Below are positions 12,899-24,877 of a stretch of 64,000 nucleotides of DNA, in pieces. How positions within the stretch are numbered: position 1 is the first letter of the stretch; every line of letters starts with the position of its first letter. Source of the DNA: Daedaleopsis sinensis (lineage: Eukaryota > Basidiomycota > Agaricomycetes > Polyporales > Polyporaceae); NCBI GenBank assembly GCA_033807695.1, contig CM066302.1, positions 1,860,001-1,924,000 of the forward strand, given 5' to 3'. The notes beneath the pieces are model-generated. The model saw nothing but the letters and a program-made list of their open reading frames with translations. It made no database searches and was not told the origin of the DNA. The translations under genes were made by a program, and so were the position numbers.

Positions 12899-15800
12899 TC
12901 AGGCCCCAGGGGCGCCCGCACGGGCCGCGCGCCGCACGAAGATCGTGCGCGAGACGGCCATGCACACGAAGCCGGCCACGATGCAGACCTGCGGGCGGGT
13001 ATCAGCGTAGGCACACGGGAATACCAGCATACGGGATTAAGGGTTGAGGATTCAATATTCGAGATGCAGGAGGTAGGATGCAGGACTGAGAACTCTGAGC
13101 CACCCCGCACTCGCACCCGGCGGAATGTGGGCGCGGTGGGAGACGAAGCGACGAAGGGGGGCGCAAAGAAGAAGGAGAAGCAGTGAAAAAAAAGAAGATG
13201 TGGGGGCCCAAGCTCAAGAGCAGAGCAGAGGGTGGAGAGCGGAGGGATGGGGCTGGGGGCCTGGGGCCCGAAGACGCGACGCGGCGCGGTGCGCATGTGC
13301 ATGGGAGCACCGCGTGTGGGAAAGGGAACGAAGAGGCCGTAGCAGGAGTGGGGAAGGCGGGCTGGGAGCGGCAGGCCGAGAACGCGAGCGCAGGCAGCAC
13401 AAGGAAGTGGGCCAGCCAGGTCTCAGGGGCGACTCCAGCGCGGCTACGACACGCTCGGGGGGAAGACCCACCCCGGGGGAGCGAGGGGCACGGATGGGAG
13501 AACGCGAACGAGCGCATGATGCAGATGCAGATGCAAACAAGATGAGTTTGAAGGGGTGTTAGAAGGCGCGAAGCGAGCGGGCGAACAAGCACAAATGACA
13601 GATCGGAGCACGCGCGAAGAGGAGAGAGGAGAGAGGACGCACCCCTGCGAACACCAGCGCCCTCCACCACACGAGCGGGGCGTCCGCGCCCGTGCCCGTG
13701 CCCAGCAGCGCGCCGAAGATGGGCGTGCCTAAGAGGTTCGACACGCCCACGAGCGAGAACGCGAGGCCCATGCGCAGGCTGTCGCGTTGGCGCCCGTGTG
13801 TCGAGTGTCGTGTGTCGTGTGTCGTCCGTCCGTCATCGTCGTCCGGTTCAAGCGGGATCCATCGCCATCCGATTCGTGCGCATCCCAGGGCCACACGCAG
13901 ACAGCGTGCATGTAGAGGGGATGCCCGCAGGCAGCGAATGGGGCAGAGGCAGGGTCCGGCGGATTGGCGGGTGCCACATAAGGTCGCGGGCGAGGCACGG
14001 AGCACGGTCGAGCAAGGTTACGGTTCTATGAGCGGTGCGGACTACGCGTGAGAGGAGAGGAGAGGGCAGCACGCACCCAAGCTCGCTGAGGTCCGTGCAG
14101 AGCATCCCGAGCAGCGGCGGAATTAGCGACACGTCTGCTCAGCGCACCGCGCCCGGGCGCAGGCGGTCGACGTTGATGACCGTGGCCAGGGTAGGTCCAC
14201 GTAGGCGTCGGGTGTTCATGTCCGGTGTTCAGGATGTTGGCGGATCGACATGGGGACGTGCACGGGACACATCCGGCAATTAAGAGCGTTCGTCGTCCAT
14301 AGGCGGCCATCGATTGTGGAGTGTTGAATATTGAGCATTGAGGCGCGGCGGCGGTCGGGCGGCGTCAGTCGAAACGCAGAAACCGTCAGATCCTCCCTCG
14401 CCGCACGGGACAGTATATATCACGAGGGTACTTACACGCTCCGGACGAGAACCCAAACAGCACCGCTACGGCGACGACCCCAGGCGTGTGCGTCGCGCCG
14501 AACACGGCGAAGAGGAGCGCGGCGCAGGCGAGCACCGCGGCGAGTAGCAGGTTGTACACGCCGAGGCGCGGTGCGAGCATGACGGGCAGCGTGCGCCCAA
14601 GAGTGCTGCCCGCGTTAAGGATCGCAAGCTGCGAGCGGTTCGGTGAGTGTGAGCAACAGTGCCGGCAGGCGGGGACGCACGATGTACGTGGTGACGGTCG
14701 CGTCGACGCCGTGGTCCGCCGCGAAAAGCTGTAGATAGAAGACTGCCTGCCGTCAGCTGCGCGCGCCCGAGCGCGAGTCCGTGCCGGCGATGCACTCACA
14801 CGGAACGAAGAGCCCGAGGTTCGTGCAGAACGCCCTGTTCCAAGCGGATCCGTCAGTCTCCCCCAGCCCAGATGCAGATAGTCTATGCGTCTATGCTAAC
14901 CCGGTGTTGGACCACGTATACGCGCCGTCCGCCAATATGCGCCTTGCCATCTGCGCGTTCAGCACCGCGGCGAAGCTGCGGCGCTTCGGGGGCAGCCGCG
15001 TGCGCATGAGCGCGTTCGCGAGCGCGAGCAGCGCCGCGATGACCGCGCCGCTCGTGCGCACGCCGTTCGCGAACCCGATGTCGGGCAGAGCGAAGAGGTG
15101 GTTGAGCATGATCGGGAAAACGATCCCGCCACACGAGGCGCCCGAGACCGCGATGCCCGTCGCGAGGGCGCGCCGGGCGCGGAAGTGGTGCGAGACGATG
15201 CTGAGCGAGGGGATGAAGAGGAGCCCGACGCCGAGCCCGACGCCGACGCCCTGCGCGAGGAAGACCTGGTGATCCGAGGGATCACGCACGGCTGACAGTC
15301 AGCGGTGGATAGAACACCTGCGCGGATGGTGACTAGCCTGATAGTACTGGTCGCGGCGAGCCAGCGACAGCATGAATATCGAGAAGACGTGCAGAATGGA
15401 TCCGGAAATCTGGACATGGTGACTGCTCGGTGTAAACGCGAAGGAGGGGGAGGCGCGGACGCCGACGCCGGTGAGTAATTGACCGGGCACGCCGAGGGAG
15501 AGACTCACAAGTAGCCGGAGTCGAAGGCGTGGCCGACGAGGACGCCGGGCGCATACATCAAGAACAGCTGCATGCTTCCTATCCAGCTGGCAGATGGAGA
15601 TGGGGCACAGAGCGTAAAGGTCAGATTTCCCATGTGTGGTTGATAGAGCAAATAGAATTGGCCCCGACCTGATGGTGGACGGAGACTCGTGGGACAGGAA
15701 TTCGCGCACGTAAAAGTCTAGACGGACGGCGGTCAGCGGGTGTGAGCTGGCCTATACAAGTCCAAATGGATAGACGCAGATGCGCACCTTGGTAGACACC

Positions 15801-16119
15801 GAAGGCGTTGAGGTAGCTGTGCGGTCAGAGCTCAGGATGAGGCCTAGGCACAATGCATGGTGCCACACGAGAAGGACTTACCCAAACGTGCAGAACTGCA
15901 CCATCCATCTAGGCATCCTGTCAGGCGCTGACATTTGGTACGCACGTCATGGCGCAACACTCACGCTCCTGCAACCGTCAGCCACGCAGTCCGTCCCCCG
16001 TCGGGTGGGATCGAGTCCTGGGCAGAGCGGCCTTCGTCCGGCTTCTCGGTGAGGTCATGGTGGCTGGAGGTGAGCGTGCTGTGGTTGAAGGACGCTGCAG
16101 ACGAGTGGGGGAGAGGCAT
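12899..16119 (-). CDS. MFS transporter, monocarboxylate (MCT/SLC16-like) family
   Basis: Plasma-membrane or vacuolar transporter for a monocarboxylate or similar small solute. Thirteen exons (minus): 16119-15965, 15908-15882, 15816-15788, 15717-15669, 15586-15509, 15422-15338, 15265-14916, 14834-14800, 14742-14681, 14628-14436, 14134-14077, 13778-13643, 12988-12899; 448 aa. Family marks: PPDGGRTAWLTVAGA entering helix 1, then FGYLNAFGVYQDFYVREFL, GVGVGLGVGLLF, RARRALATGIAVSGASCGG, LGRTLPVMLAPRLG and a last helix before a basic tail ending RAGAPGA. The intron 15337-15266 is GC-AG. Three introns near the 3' end are far longer than the rest: 301, 298 and 654 bp. The substrate cannot be read; fungal relatives are mostly uncharacterised. 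Confidence 0.88.
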
Positions 16120-18606
16120 GTCCGAAGGGGGGAGAGAAGAGCAGGGGGGAGGTCAAGTAGAGACAGAAGGTGGCATGCAGACGGTGCGGAAGAAGGGTAG
16201 AAGGTAAGCGACGCTCCAGGTCGCGTATTTAAGAAAAAAAAAGGATGTGGATCGAGGGGGAGGAGGGGCAGGACGGGGAGTTCGGAAGCAGGAAACGGGC
16301 GGGGAAGGATGGGCGTGAGGCAGCGTGCGAGCTGATTTATATCCACCCTCCACCTTGTCCAGTCCTGTTCGGCAATCCGCTGAGCGTGCAGGAAGCCGAA
16401 TCTGTGTTTGGACAACGCAGGGCCAGATAGTCGTGGTGGCCAGCGCAAGCTGTGTTTTGATGGCCGGCGACCATACATCTTCCAGGTGGGCTGCTGGATT
16501 CGAGCAGCTGTGCGTGACTGCAGCCGACATATGGACCTCCCCGGGGTCACGCCGCTCGCTGTGGACCCAAGTATGGCGGTTAGATGGCCGCATCGCGCGA
16601 CGGTTTGCGGCACGGTGCACAATTCTGGAGCAGAGCTACATCCCCATCTCTCCGCAGCGATGCCGTCCCCCTCCTCGCCTTCCATCAGTAGCCCGCCTTC
16701 CTCTTCCGTAACCGCTACTCACCTCTTCCGTACCCAGCACCCATTATACGGCACCCGCGTCCGCCTCGTCAGCACGCGACGCTCCGCCCTCACGCACCGA
16801 CGGGCACACGCAGTCCGCCGAGGCTGCGGGTCAGAAGGAAGGGGGATCACACTCGATGTCTTCATCTGCATCCGACGTGTTCGGAAGGGCGAACGCCTAA
16901 AGAGCACCGAAACGCCGATGGCCGTGTGCGTTCTTTCCGGCAGTCATTAAACCTCGAGTGCAACGTTGCGCACATTAATGAGTTGGAACACCGGTTCCCG
17001 ACGAATGGAAACGGCAAGGCGTGCAATGTGCACCTGCCGCCAGATTCGCTGCCTGCATGGACAATTGCCTGGACAACTTCCGCATGTTCCGGTCACTGTA
17101 TGCGTCCGGTGTCATGCCACTTTGCCTTCATAAGTGTTCTGAGCCGCCTTAGCAGCGCGACGGACGTACGATGAAGTCCACGCAAGCAGTCACTCGGTTC
17201 TTGTCATGCAAGCCCTCGTTGCATTCACTCAACAAAATGCTGGACCCCTCGCCCCGTGAGGACGCGTGTTATCAGTTGCGAGTGTTGCGCGTGAGGCCTT
17301 TCTGCTGAGCTGTCATGGAAACCCCGGACACGCCGTCGACTGGCTACCACTTTTAGCCGGCCATTTTGAGTGTCAGTGCTCAGAAATACATGTATGACAT
17401 CCAAATGTACCCACCTATTCAATCGAATGGACGAGAGCCCCGCGATGATGATGGTTAGAAATTGACCCAGCGCCTCTTGAAATACGTTCGATCCGGAAAG
17501 TGTCTCGCTCGGCTAGATTAGATTAGCCTATGATTCTGTTTCTGATCAGAACGGCATGCACTTTCCTCAGATTCTAGAGACAGACTGAACGCGGTGGTGG
17601 GGTGCGGGTTCATACTCGCACGTCTGAGTACGAGACCAGAGACAAACCCACCGGAGATATAACAGGTTGTTATATCCTGATCGCAGTGTAGTCATTCGTT
17701 ATATAGTACGACTTTCCTTTGTCCAACTTGTGTCCCATCACAAAGATGGCACTTGAACTCTAGTACCGCAGAAAGTCTGTCCCACTGTGCCGGTTGAATT
17801 TCAGATATTGCAAGTAACCAGCATGGGACCAAGATGTTTCGTGGAGTGGCACGCGAAACACATTTGGCCACTGGTGTACTGAATGCGAACAGAATGTAAC
17901 GCGGACGGTGACAGGTTTGTCTTCCAACTTACTCGGTTGTGAAAAGTAGTAGTACGTAGTACAGTAATAGTGCCATAATACGCGTCCCAGTACGCGTCGC
18001 GTCCTAAAGCCATTCGAATTACAGGTTGGACTTACCATAGTTGTTAAGTAGAGTGAGCGAGCGTACTGTGTATGTAATGTTAGTATGTCACGGTACTGTA
18101 TACTCCATTCAATATTGCCCGCGAATGCCAGGCCCTATTGTAGGCAGCTACACGTGCGATCTGTCTACAGCTGCTCGGTATCAACCGTTGGATTCGATAC
18201 ATAGACAGCGCTGCGTGCAGAAGACAGGTGGTGCAGGCGGCGGTCAGGCTTTCGACTCCAGGGTTCAAGGTCGGAAACCGCAGAGACGAGGTGCCGAGGG
18301 TAGCATTCAAGTTGCGGGAAGCTGCTACAGAAAAGCTTCAGAATACTTATGACCGAAACTAATACATAGAGGAGAATGGTGATGGTTTCGGACGGAAGAT
18401 GAGATAACTATGAGACATCGTAGGACAGACGGGCATCTGCTGAACACCTAATACTGAGTCACTGATCGAAGGGCTATAGTCCATGGGGGGTCGAGGAGCA
18501 TCCCAAACGGTTTTCATGAGTACCCATACCGAGGCAGCCAAAACAAAACATCACCGTAACAAACCTCCCACCACTGTCCACGTGCGCGGGGGGCATAGCG
18601 TGAACC
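16120..18606. other. 2.5-kb intergenic region
   Basis: Upstream of the MFS transporter and downstream of the first exonuclease paralog. No coding sequence supported; an open frame at about 16660-16950 is low-complexity and unspliced. A perfect 9-base inverted repeat with a 3-base loop (GATATAACA/TGTTATATC) lies at 17657-17677. Confidence 0.45.
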
Positions 18607-19692
18607 TCAAATATCATCGACCCATCTCCCACGGAACGCTTCGCAGTTCCTCTGCGCCAGCAATGCACAGATCCTGCAGAAGCTCATCCTTTTCTCCTCG
18701 CCTCCGGATATCGCACTCCCCGCGGACGTCGCAAAGCAGCGCAGCGTGAAAGCCCGCTCGCAGCCCTCGCACAAATACCGCTCAGCACTCGCGACGTCTC
18801 CGTCGTCCTCGGGCTCCGCCAGCACGTCGAGCGCGACGAACAGCCCTACACTACGCCGGTCGTGCATCTCCTTCTGCCTGCGCGACAGGGACGGGCGGAC
18901 GTAGCGCGCAGACTGCGCAAGCAGCGCACCCCGGTTCGCCGCGGAGATCCAGTGCACGCGCACGAAGTCCGCGTAGAGCTGCGCGATGAGCGTAATGTCG
19001 TGCGCCGCATACTGCAGCAGCGTTTCGGAGAGCGGCCGGCGCAGCCACATCTCGCTCCCCGCACTGTTGTGCATTGCGACGACGGTCTCTGCGTGGCCAA
19101 GCGTCGGTCAGCACGGGATCCGGCCGATGGCGCCCGACCGACCGAACGACGACTCACCATCCTTGCTGTCCCGAATTCCACGCATCTTGAGACAGGTCGC
19201 CATCCCCAGGACCTGGAACACGTCGTCGTACTTTCCCGGGACGGGGACGCGGTCGCGCACGCGGCGGAAGTACCCCGCCTCGAGCCGCGCGCGGCGGTAC
19301 CCGGGCGTCTCCCCGCGCACGCGCTCGCGCGAGGCGACCTCGGTGAGCTGCAGGTCGAGCACCCCACGCAGCGCGACCCCGTACGTCTCCCGGAGCTCGA
19401 CCGCGTCCGCGCGTCCGTCCCACATCACCTTCACGACGTCTGCGCTCGCGAGCAGCGCGAGGAGCGCCCGGAGCCCGGGGTGCGTCGCGTCGGGGAGCGC
19501 GAGCGCGTCGACGAGGAACACGTTCAGCGTTTCGGCATCGGCGATGGAGATGAGGCTGAGGACACCGTTGGTGCGCGCGATGTCCCGGGCTTCGCAGTCG
19601 AGGATGAGGGTCGTGGAATTTGCGAGGATGGCAGCGGCCGCGGCTACCGAGTCGTAGGTGTCGCAGAGGGTGTAGGTGCAGGACGCAGGCAT
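18607..19692 (-). CDS. 3'-5' exonuclease domain protein, catalytic residues intact (paralog 1)
   Basis: RNase H-fold exonuclease of the DEDDy type (PF01612-like, nearest in layout to EXD1/RNase D domains). Two exons, 19692-19158 and 19088-18607, 338 aa. The DxE motif is Asp32/Glu34 in LILDCEAR; the second motif is WDGRADAVEL with Asp96; the third is YAAHDITLIAQLY with Tyr and Asp kept. The C-terminal third carries a cysteine module, YLCEGCERAFTLRCF then SFCRICALL (CX2C...C...CX2C), likely zinc-binding. The phase-1 intron splits the protein at the same place in all four paralogs of this window. The substrate (RNA or DNA) cannot be inferred. No organelle signal is obvious. Confidence 0.87.
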
Positions 19693-19933
19693 GTTGGCAC
19701 TTGTTGCTTGGCAGGAGTCTGAAGGATGGTAGAGTGTATTTGGGAGAATAAATATGAGAGAGAGACTTTACCGCAGCACCGACAATGTGCAGATCGTACG
19801 CAGAGTGTGGCACCAGCCTGGGGATAGCAGGTGTTGGGAGCGAGAATCACTAACGGAACGCGGGCACAAACATGTCCCCGCCACCGCCGATCCGAAGGCC
19901 GACTTCCACTCACGGCCCATCTTCTCCGAACCT

Positions 19934-21224
19934 TCAGGCCGCAACGCAGGGATCGAACTGCACGTCGAGCTTGCCCGCCACATCGAGGCAGGACAGGTGT
20001 GTTCGCAGATGCAACCGCAGCTCGTCTTGCCTCGTCCGCGACCCGAGCCTCCCATGGTGCCACACAACGAGGCACACCCGCTTGACCGTCGGGAGCTTCT
20101 CCTGTATCAGCCGGTCGGTGGGGTGCAGCAGCTGGCCGTCTATCAGTAGCGCGTCGTTCGGGTTGTGCAGCGCGTCGTAGTGCAGCGTCACGCTGCGCAA
20201 CGCGGGCGCGCGGAGGTGGACGAGGAGGCGGTAGACGCGGAGCCAGCAGTCAGACGAGTACGTGACGCTGTGGAGGTCTAGCGTTTGCAGCCCGGTGTAG
20301 CGAGATATGAATGCGATATCCGCCACTAACAAAGAACACGCTCAGCGGGCATGCGCGCTACACCGAGCAAAGAACAGTGCACGCACCACGTACGGCGCCG
20401 AGACGCACAGACATTGACAGATGGCGGATTACGGGGCACATGGACGACTCTAGTGCAGCCATGGGGTAAAAAGCAGACTCGGGAACCACCAGAGTGTGTA
20501 AGGATTGGGCCGACGGAGTTGACGAAAGCCATTCCAGAACAATCGACGCCGCGTTGGACTCCGGAGCACCCCAAGACGGAGAGACGCGCAGAGACAGCAG
20601 CATTGGCCGCTCCTTCGGAATAGCCTGCGTGGAAGGAGGTGCAAGCGCGAGTAGTCGACGACTCTTGGCGCTAGCGGTACTAGGATCGTCCGGAAGGAGT
20701 TGGATGTTGACGAGTGTAAGATGCCGCAGGTTTGGGATAGAGGCAATGAGATGTTGCAGATGGTGAAGTGCCAGATGGCTCGTGTCGAGAAGAGCAAGAG
20801 TAGTCACGGAGACGAATTCAGACAGTCGGCATTGCAATATTGAATCGAACACTGCCGAATACGGGGACAAGTCCGACAACACCAAAGTTCGCAGCTTGGG
20901 GAGGTCCCGAGCAGTCGTGATGTATAGGTCGCACTCTGCTAGGGGGGCCCGGGCAACCGGATAGATGTGGATAGTAGTGATGTATTCTCGTATACGGGCA
21001 TGGTTTGCTTTGGCGATCTGTATCAGGGATGAGATGCTGACGTCCGAAAGCAGGTGATATTGGGCAAGTGTTTGGAGCTCTTTGCAGGTAAGAGAACAGC
21101 TCCTCAACGACGCGATGTCGCTGGATATGAATCCCAGAATGTGCAGGATGAGCTCGATCGGTATATCCAGTAAACCCAACGGCATGGTAGCCACTGTACT
21201 CGCTGTTACAGTAAACCGTGTCAT
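19934..21224 (-). CDS. F-box / leucine-rich-type protein
   Basis: Likely substrate adaptor of an SCF ubiquitin ligase. Exons (minus): 21224-20387 and 20325-19934, 409 aa, with a 61-bp intron. The F-box spans about residues 14-60: LLDIPIELILHILGF, SLTCKELQTLAQYHLLSDV. The remainder has leucine-rich, repeat-like strands such as LPKLRTLVLSDL, IPNLRHLTLVNIQLL, ALRSVTLHYDAL, the pattern seen in many Agaricomycete F-box proteins. The start at 21224 was chosen because a good 5' splice donor (GGTAAGTG) sits 40-50 bases upstream in the same frame, suggesting an intron in the 5' leader; the ATG at 21185 is a second option right before the F-box. Target unknown. Confidence 0.8.
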
Positions 21225-22456
21225 GATCAGCTCGAAGAGTACTTGTCGGCAACAAGCACTTACCAGAATGAAGGCCCAGTAATAGTACGATATCAATGTG
21301 TCTCTACAGACAAGCTGAAAAAATGGTCGTTGAAATACTTGAGGTGGTACTGCGCGGAATATGTAGTATGTATTACTGGTCGATCTTCCGAGTGAGTCAA
21401 GAATATGACGATATACTAGTAAGGCTGGTGCGATTCAAGATCGGGGAGAGTTGATGATTCGGACACTTTGAGTCTCTCCAGTCAGCTATAGTCGGGGTAA
21501 GTGGCAGGTCTCTTCGGTGAAAGGATGTGCAGTGGCTCACGAGTGATACATAGTTCTGAGCAACTTCGTTGACCAGCGCTAGAACATGATAACACGCGAA
21601 GTTCTTGCTTACGTGATGTTGATTGTAATGTCTAGGCTGGTCCAGGGTCCAGGGCGGCTCGATATCGACGACGGCGACTCGAGTGCAGCTGGACAGGGCC
21701 TAAGTAACAAGTTCGAACCATCTCATCGACCTCCATTGACTTGGCTCTACGTTAGCCACGCCCTCCATGAAAGCAGAGGTAAGCGGCTAGCATACCGCAG
21801 CCGAACAACGCTAACACTACTGAATAGTGTTGATGTAGCGGCCACTACATGGGATTTCTATACCATCAACTCGAGGGAAACGCTGTCGTCACAAGACTCA
21901 GGGCAACTGCAAAGCGGCCATATTGACGTGCGTACGTTATATCAAGTCTTTGCCACGTCAAGTTCTTTCTTGTACTAGAACGCAAGGTACAGGAACTCAC
22001 AAGGATCAGTCACTGCAATGTATACTAGCGTTGTTGAGCCGAATATGCAAGATCACCAATATGCAAGATCACTAACCAAATACTCGCGGGCAATGGTATC
22101 ATGTAGTTCTAGCGCGGTGACTCCAGAACACTCCGGCTTCTGTCGGGACGCGTGCTGGAACAGCTCACCTCATGAGTACGCCTCATGAGGCAAACCTCGT
22201 GAACCGCTCTGCAGCGATATATGTTGTCTACTACGCGCCCTCTGATCATCAAGACTGGGGGCTTTCCCACTGTGTCACTATTTGGCAGCCAATCCAACGT
22301 TTGCGTAGCTGGTATACGCGCCGTCTTCATCGCAGCTCGCTCTGGATCACCTCCAAGACACCGTTCCTCGCCGACGTGTACGCCGCCCCCCTACGTCCGC
22401 GGCTACGGCGTTGCAGCACACGGCCGTATGGCCGTACTGGCGGCGCGCGAGTGCGC
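21225..22456. other. 1.2-kb intergenic region with a 16-base tandem duplication
   Basis: No gene seen. At 22042-22073 a 16-base unit (AATATGCAAGATCACC) is repeated once with one change. Shared upstream region of the F-box gene (-) and the small secreted protein gene (+). Confidence 0.5.
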
Positions 22457-22463
22457 TATAAAA
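22457..22463 (+). promoter_or_regulatory. TATA box of the small secreted protein gene
   Basis: TATAAAA, 82 bases before the ATG at 22545, in a GC-rich context. Confidence 0.65.
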
Positions 22464-22544
22464 CGCGACACGATGCCCCCTACAAGTGTCAAGCAGGCTT
22501 CAGCACTGTAACGAGTCCAAGCCTCTCCTAAGCTACAGATCATC

Positions 22545-23062
22545 ATGAAGCTTCTCAGTTGCATCCTCATCGCTTTCTCCGCCGGCACATCCGCCGGCGC
22601 CGCCTCAGCTCTCGGCCGGCGCGACGTGCCCCTCGCACTCGTTCCTCAGTTCGGTGTCCCCACAGGATACAACCCCGACGGTTTTGGGTGAGCATCCCCA
22701 TCCCTAAGCCCGATATCATCCTATGTATGCATGGCTCATACTATTTGGACCTGCTCAGAAACTGTGACGGGGTGTTCGGCGACAATGGCAAGCCCGTGCC
22801 AATCCCCTGCACATGCCCGCCCCCCCGCGACGTCTTCATCCAGGCGCTGAACGAGAACGTGAACGCGGGGTACATCGTCAACAACACGGGCTACCCTGCG
22901 CGTTTCCCGCCCACGGGCGTGGCGAGGGAGGTCCAGATGGAGCGCATCGTCACGCTCGTCCAGACCCTCCAGAACCTATACGGCAAAGGAATCCACCAAC
23001 TTCTACATCATCCAGAAGTACATCGACATCGAACCCGTCTACTAAACGGGTCAACGAGTTAG
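22545..23062 (+). CDS. Small secreted protein, C-terminus apparently frameshifted
   Basis: Exons 22545-22687 and 22759-23062 (71-bp intron) give about 148 aa. The first 20 or so residues (MKLLSCILIAFSAGTSAGAA) form a signal peptide, with a possible dibasic site GRRD after it. The mature part resembles a family of short Cys-poor secreted proteins common in polypores: NCDGVFGDNGKPVPIPCTCPP, then VTLVQTLQNLYGKG. Family function is unknown to me. In homologues I recall, that last motif is followed by a Ser/Thr-rich STTF-type tail. Here the tail (STNFYIIQKYIDIEPVY, 22992-23042, stop 23043-23045) is in the +1 frame, while the frame in use runs into unrelated sequence and stops at 23062. This suggests a small indel near 22985-22992, or an assembly error. 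Confidence 0.6.
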
Positions 23063-23228
23063 CAGGAAGTCGGAGGATAGGGCTTGGAAAGAGATGATGT
23101 TGGGCGGTCGGTCGCATGGGACTACTGGATAGCTGTTCCACGAGCGAAACAAGTAACGAAGAATAAGATCATCTTCGAAAGGCGCACGCTGTATACAAAT
23201 ACAACTCCTGCTACATTTTCCCGCACAG

Positions 23229-24359
23229 TCATTCGACCATGGGTATCCACTCCCCCAACATCGGCTCAGTGTTCCTCCGCGCAACGAGATAGCACAAGCG
23301 GCAGAGCGTGCGCCGACGTGCCCTCCCATCGTCGCTGGACGACCCATCCGACGACCAGTCATCCCGCTGCTCCGCCCCTCGGCCCGTGCCCGCAGCTACC
23401 GTCGCAAAGCAGGAGAACGACAGCATGCGCTCGCACCGCGGACACCGATAGCGCCGCGCATGCTCGGGCGGAGCCTCTAACACGTCCAGCGGGAGGAACT
23501 TGGTGAGGTCGAGCTGAGCGTGCAGCGCCTTGAGCTCCCGCGTTGGGTACGCGCGCATGTATCGCGCCGACATCTCCTTGAGCGCGTCCGGGGCGCGCAG
23601 GTACGGGCCCTTCTTCATGAAGCGCTCGTACATGCGTGCAATCATCTCGATGTCGTGGGCGGAGTACTGCAGGAGGATGTCGGGGAGGGGCCGCTGCATC
23701 CACATCTCCGTGCCGCTCTTGTGCAGAGCGGAGACCACAGCTGTCGTGACGAGGACCGGTTCAGTCGTTCAGCCACGTCGATGCGGGGAACCCCGATCTG
23801 CGCACTCACCGCTCTTTCCGCCGTTTTCATCCAACACCCCAAACAGATTCGCACAATGGCCCAGTCCGTATAGCCTGAGTATCCCATTCAGCAGAGACGG
23901 ATCTTTTTCCAGCTCGGCATGGCACCGCTTGAAGTAGGCGTAGGTGTGCATGAACCGGAGGTTCTTCTTCGACTTCTGGTGCGATCGTTGACGGACCTCG
24001 GCGATCTGCAAGTCGATAACACCCCCCAACAGGACGCCGTAAGCCTCCGCGATCTCATAGAAGTCCGCGCGCCCATCCCAGACTATCTTAGTGATGTCCG
24101 GTCGGCGGAGCAGCGAGAGGAGGGGCGCCAGACGAGCGTCGTCCTTGTCCGCGAGCGCGAGGACGTCGAACAAGAAGATGCGGGATGCGGTCGAATTGCC
24201 GATTGCGATGATACTGAGCGCGCCGTCGGTCATGCCAAAGTTGCGCCCTTCGCAATCGAGGATGACGGTCGAGGTAGGGTCCTGACACAGCTCGTATACA
24301 GCCAGTGCAGCATCTTCATATGTCGTGCAAAGCGTGTAGCGGGTAGCGCTCGGTGTCAT
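23229..24359 (-). CDS. 3'-5' exonuclease domain protein, catalytic residues intact (paralog 2)
   Basis: Paralog of the protein at 18607-19692. Exons (minus): 24359-23810 and 23740-23229, 353 aa, phase-1 intron of 69 bp at the family position. DEDDy residues are present: Asp35/Glu37 in VILDCEGRNFG, Asp99 in WDGRADFYEIAEAYG, Tyr and Asp in QYSAHDIEMIARMY. The C-terminal cysteine module reads YRCPRCERMLSFSCF and TLCRLCYLVARR. The short linker between the two cysteine pairs is Ser/Asp-rich and variable among paralogs. The ATG at 24359 aligns with the N-termini of paralogs 3 and 4 (a Tyr-Thr-Leu near residue 10). Probably an active nuclease; substrate unknown. Confidence 0.88.
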
Positions 24360-24877
24360 GAGTGACTGAAGGTGATTGAGGATGGATAAGGAATGCCCAT
24401 GAGCATGTACGTGAGCAACGCAAACCATCCTAGCTGGACAGGGGAACACACCTGTGGAAAGGTCTTGTGGGCTGTGAGCTGGGCTAGGAAGAGATACGGC
24501 AAGATACGATTGAGTGCAGATATAACACCTCTCGCGTGAGAACGCATCTGCTTAAATTGGGGTCTCCCGGGAGAAGCTGAAGCAGAGTACGAGCTTCTGC
24601 AGCCTGCTACCGCAGCATACCGCAGTGAGTCCTTCGACACGCAGATCCATCGTGACAGCTCGCGGTACTATCAGAGGGTGGTATTGGCGCAACCGTTGCG
24701 CATGCAGCTATATGCAGCCGATTCTACGGCCAAACATTATCCTACTACTCCTCGGCAAACAGGAAGCACCTCCACTGTCATAACCGCAGTCTGTGAGCGT
24801 CACATCAGTCAAAGCAGGTGCGTAGATCAGACGGTCGAGGCACTCACAATCATACACATATTCGAACACGAAGCATG
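24360..24877. other. Intergenic, about 0.5 kb
   Basis: Between the second exonuclease paralog and the 3' end of the J-domain gene. Promoter of the former and terminator region of the latter by position. No motif I would assign. Confidence 0.4.

Noticed and set aside
16408..16950. 180-codon plus-strand frame upstream of the MFS transporter
   Set aside because: Low complexity, no domain, and most of it is antisense to the transporter's promoter region.
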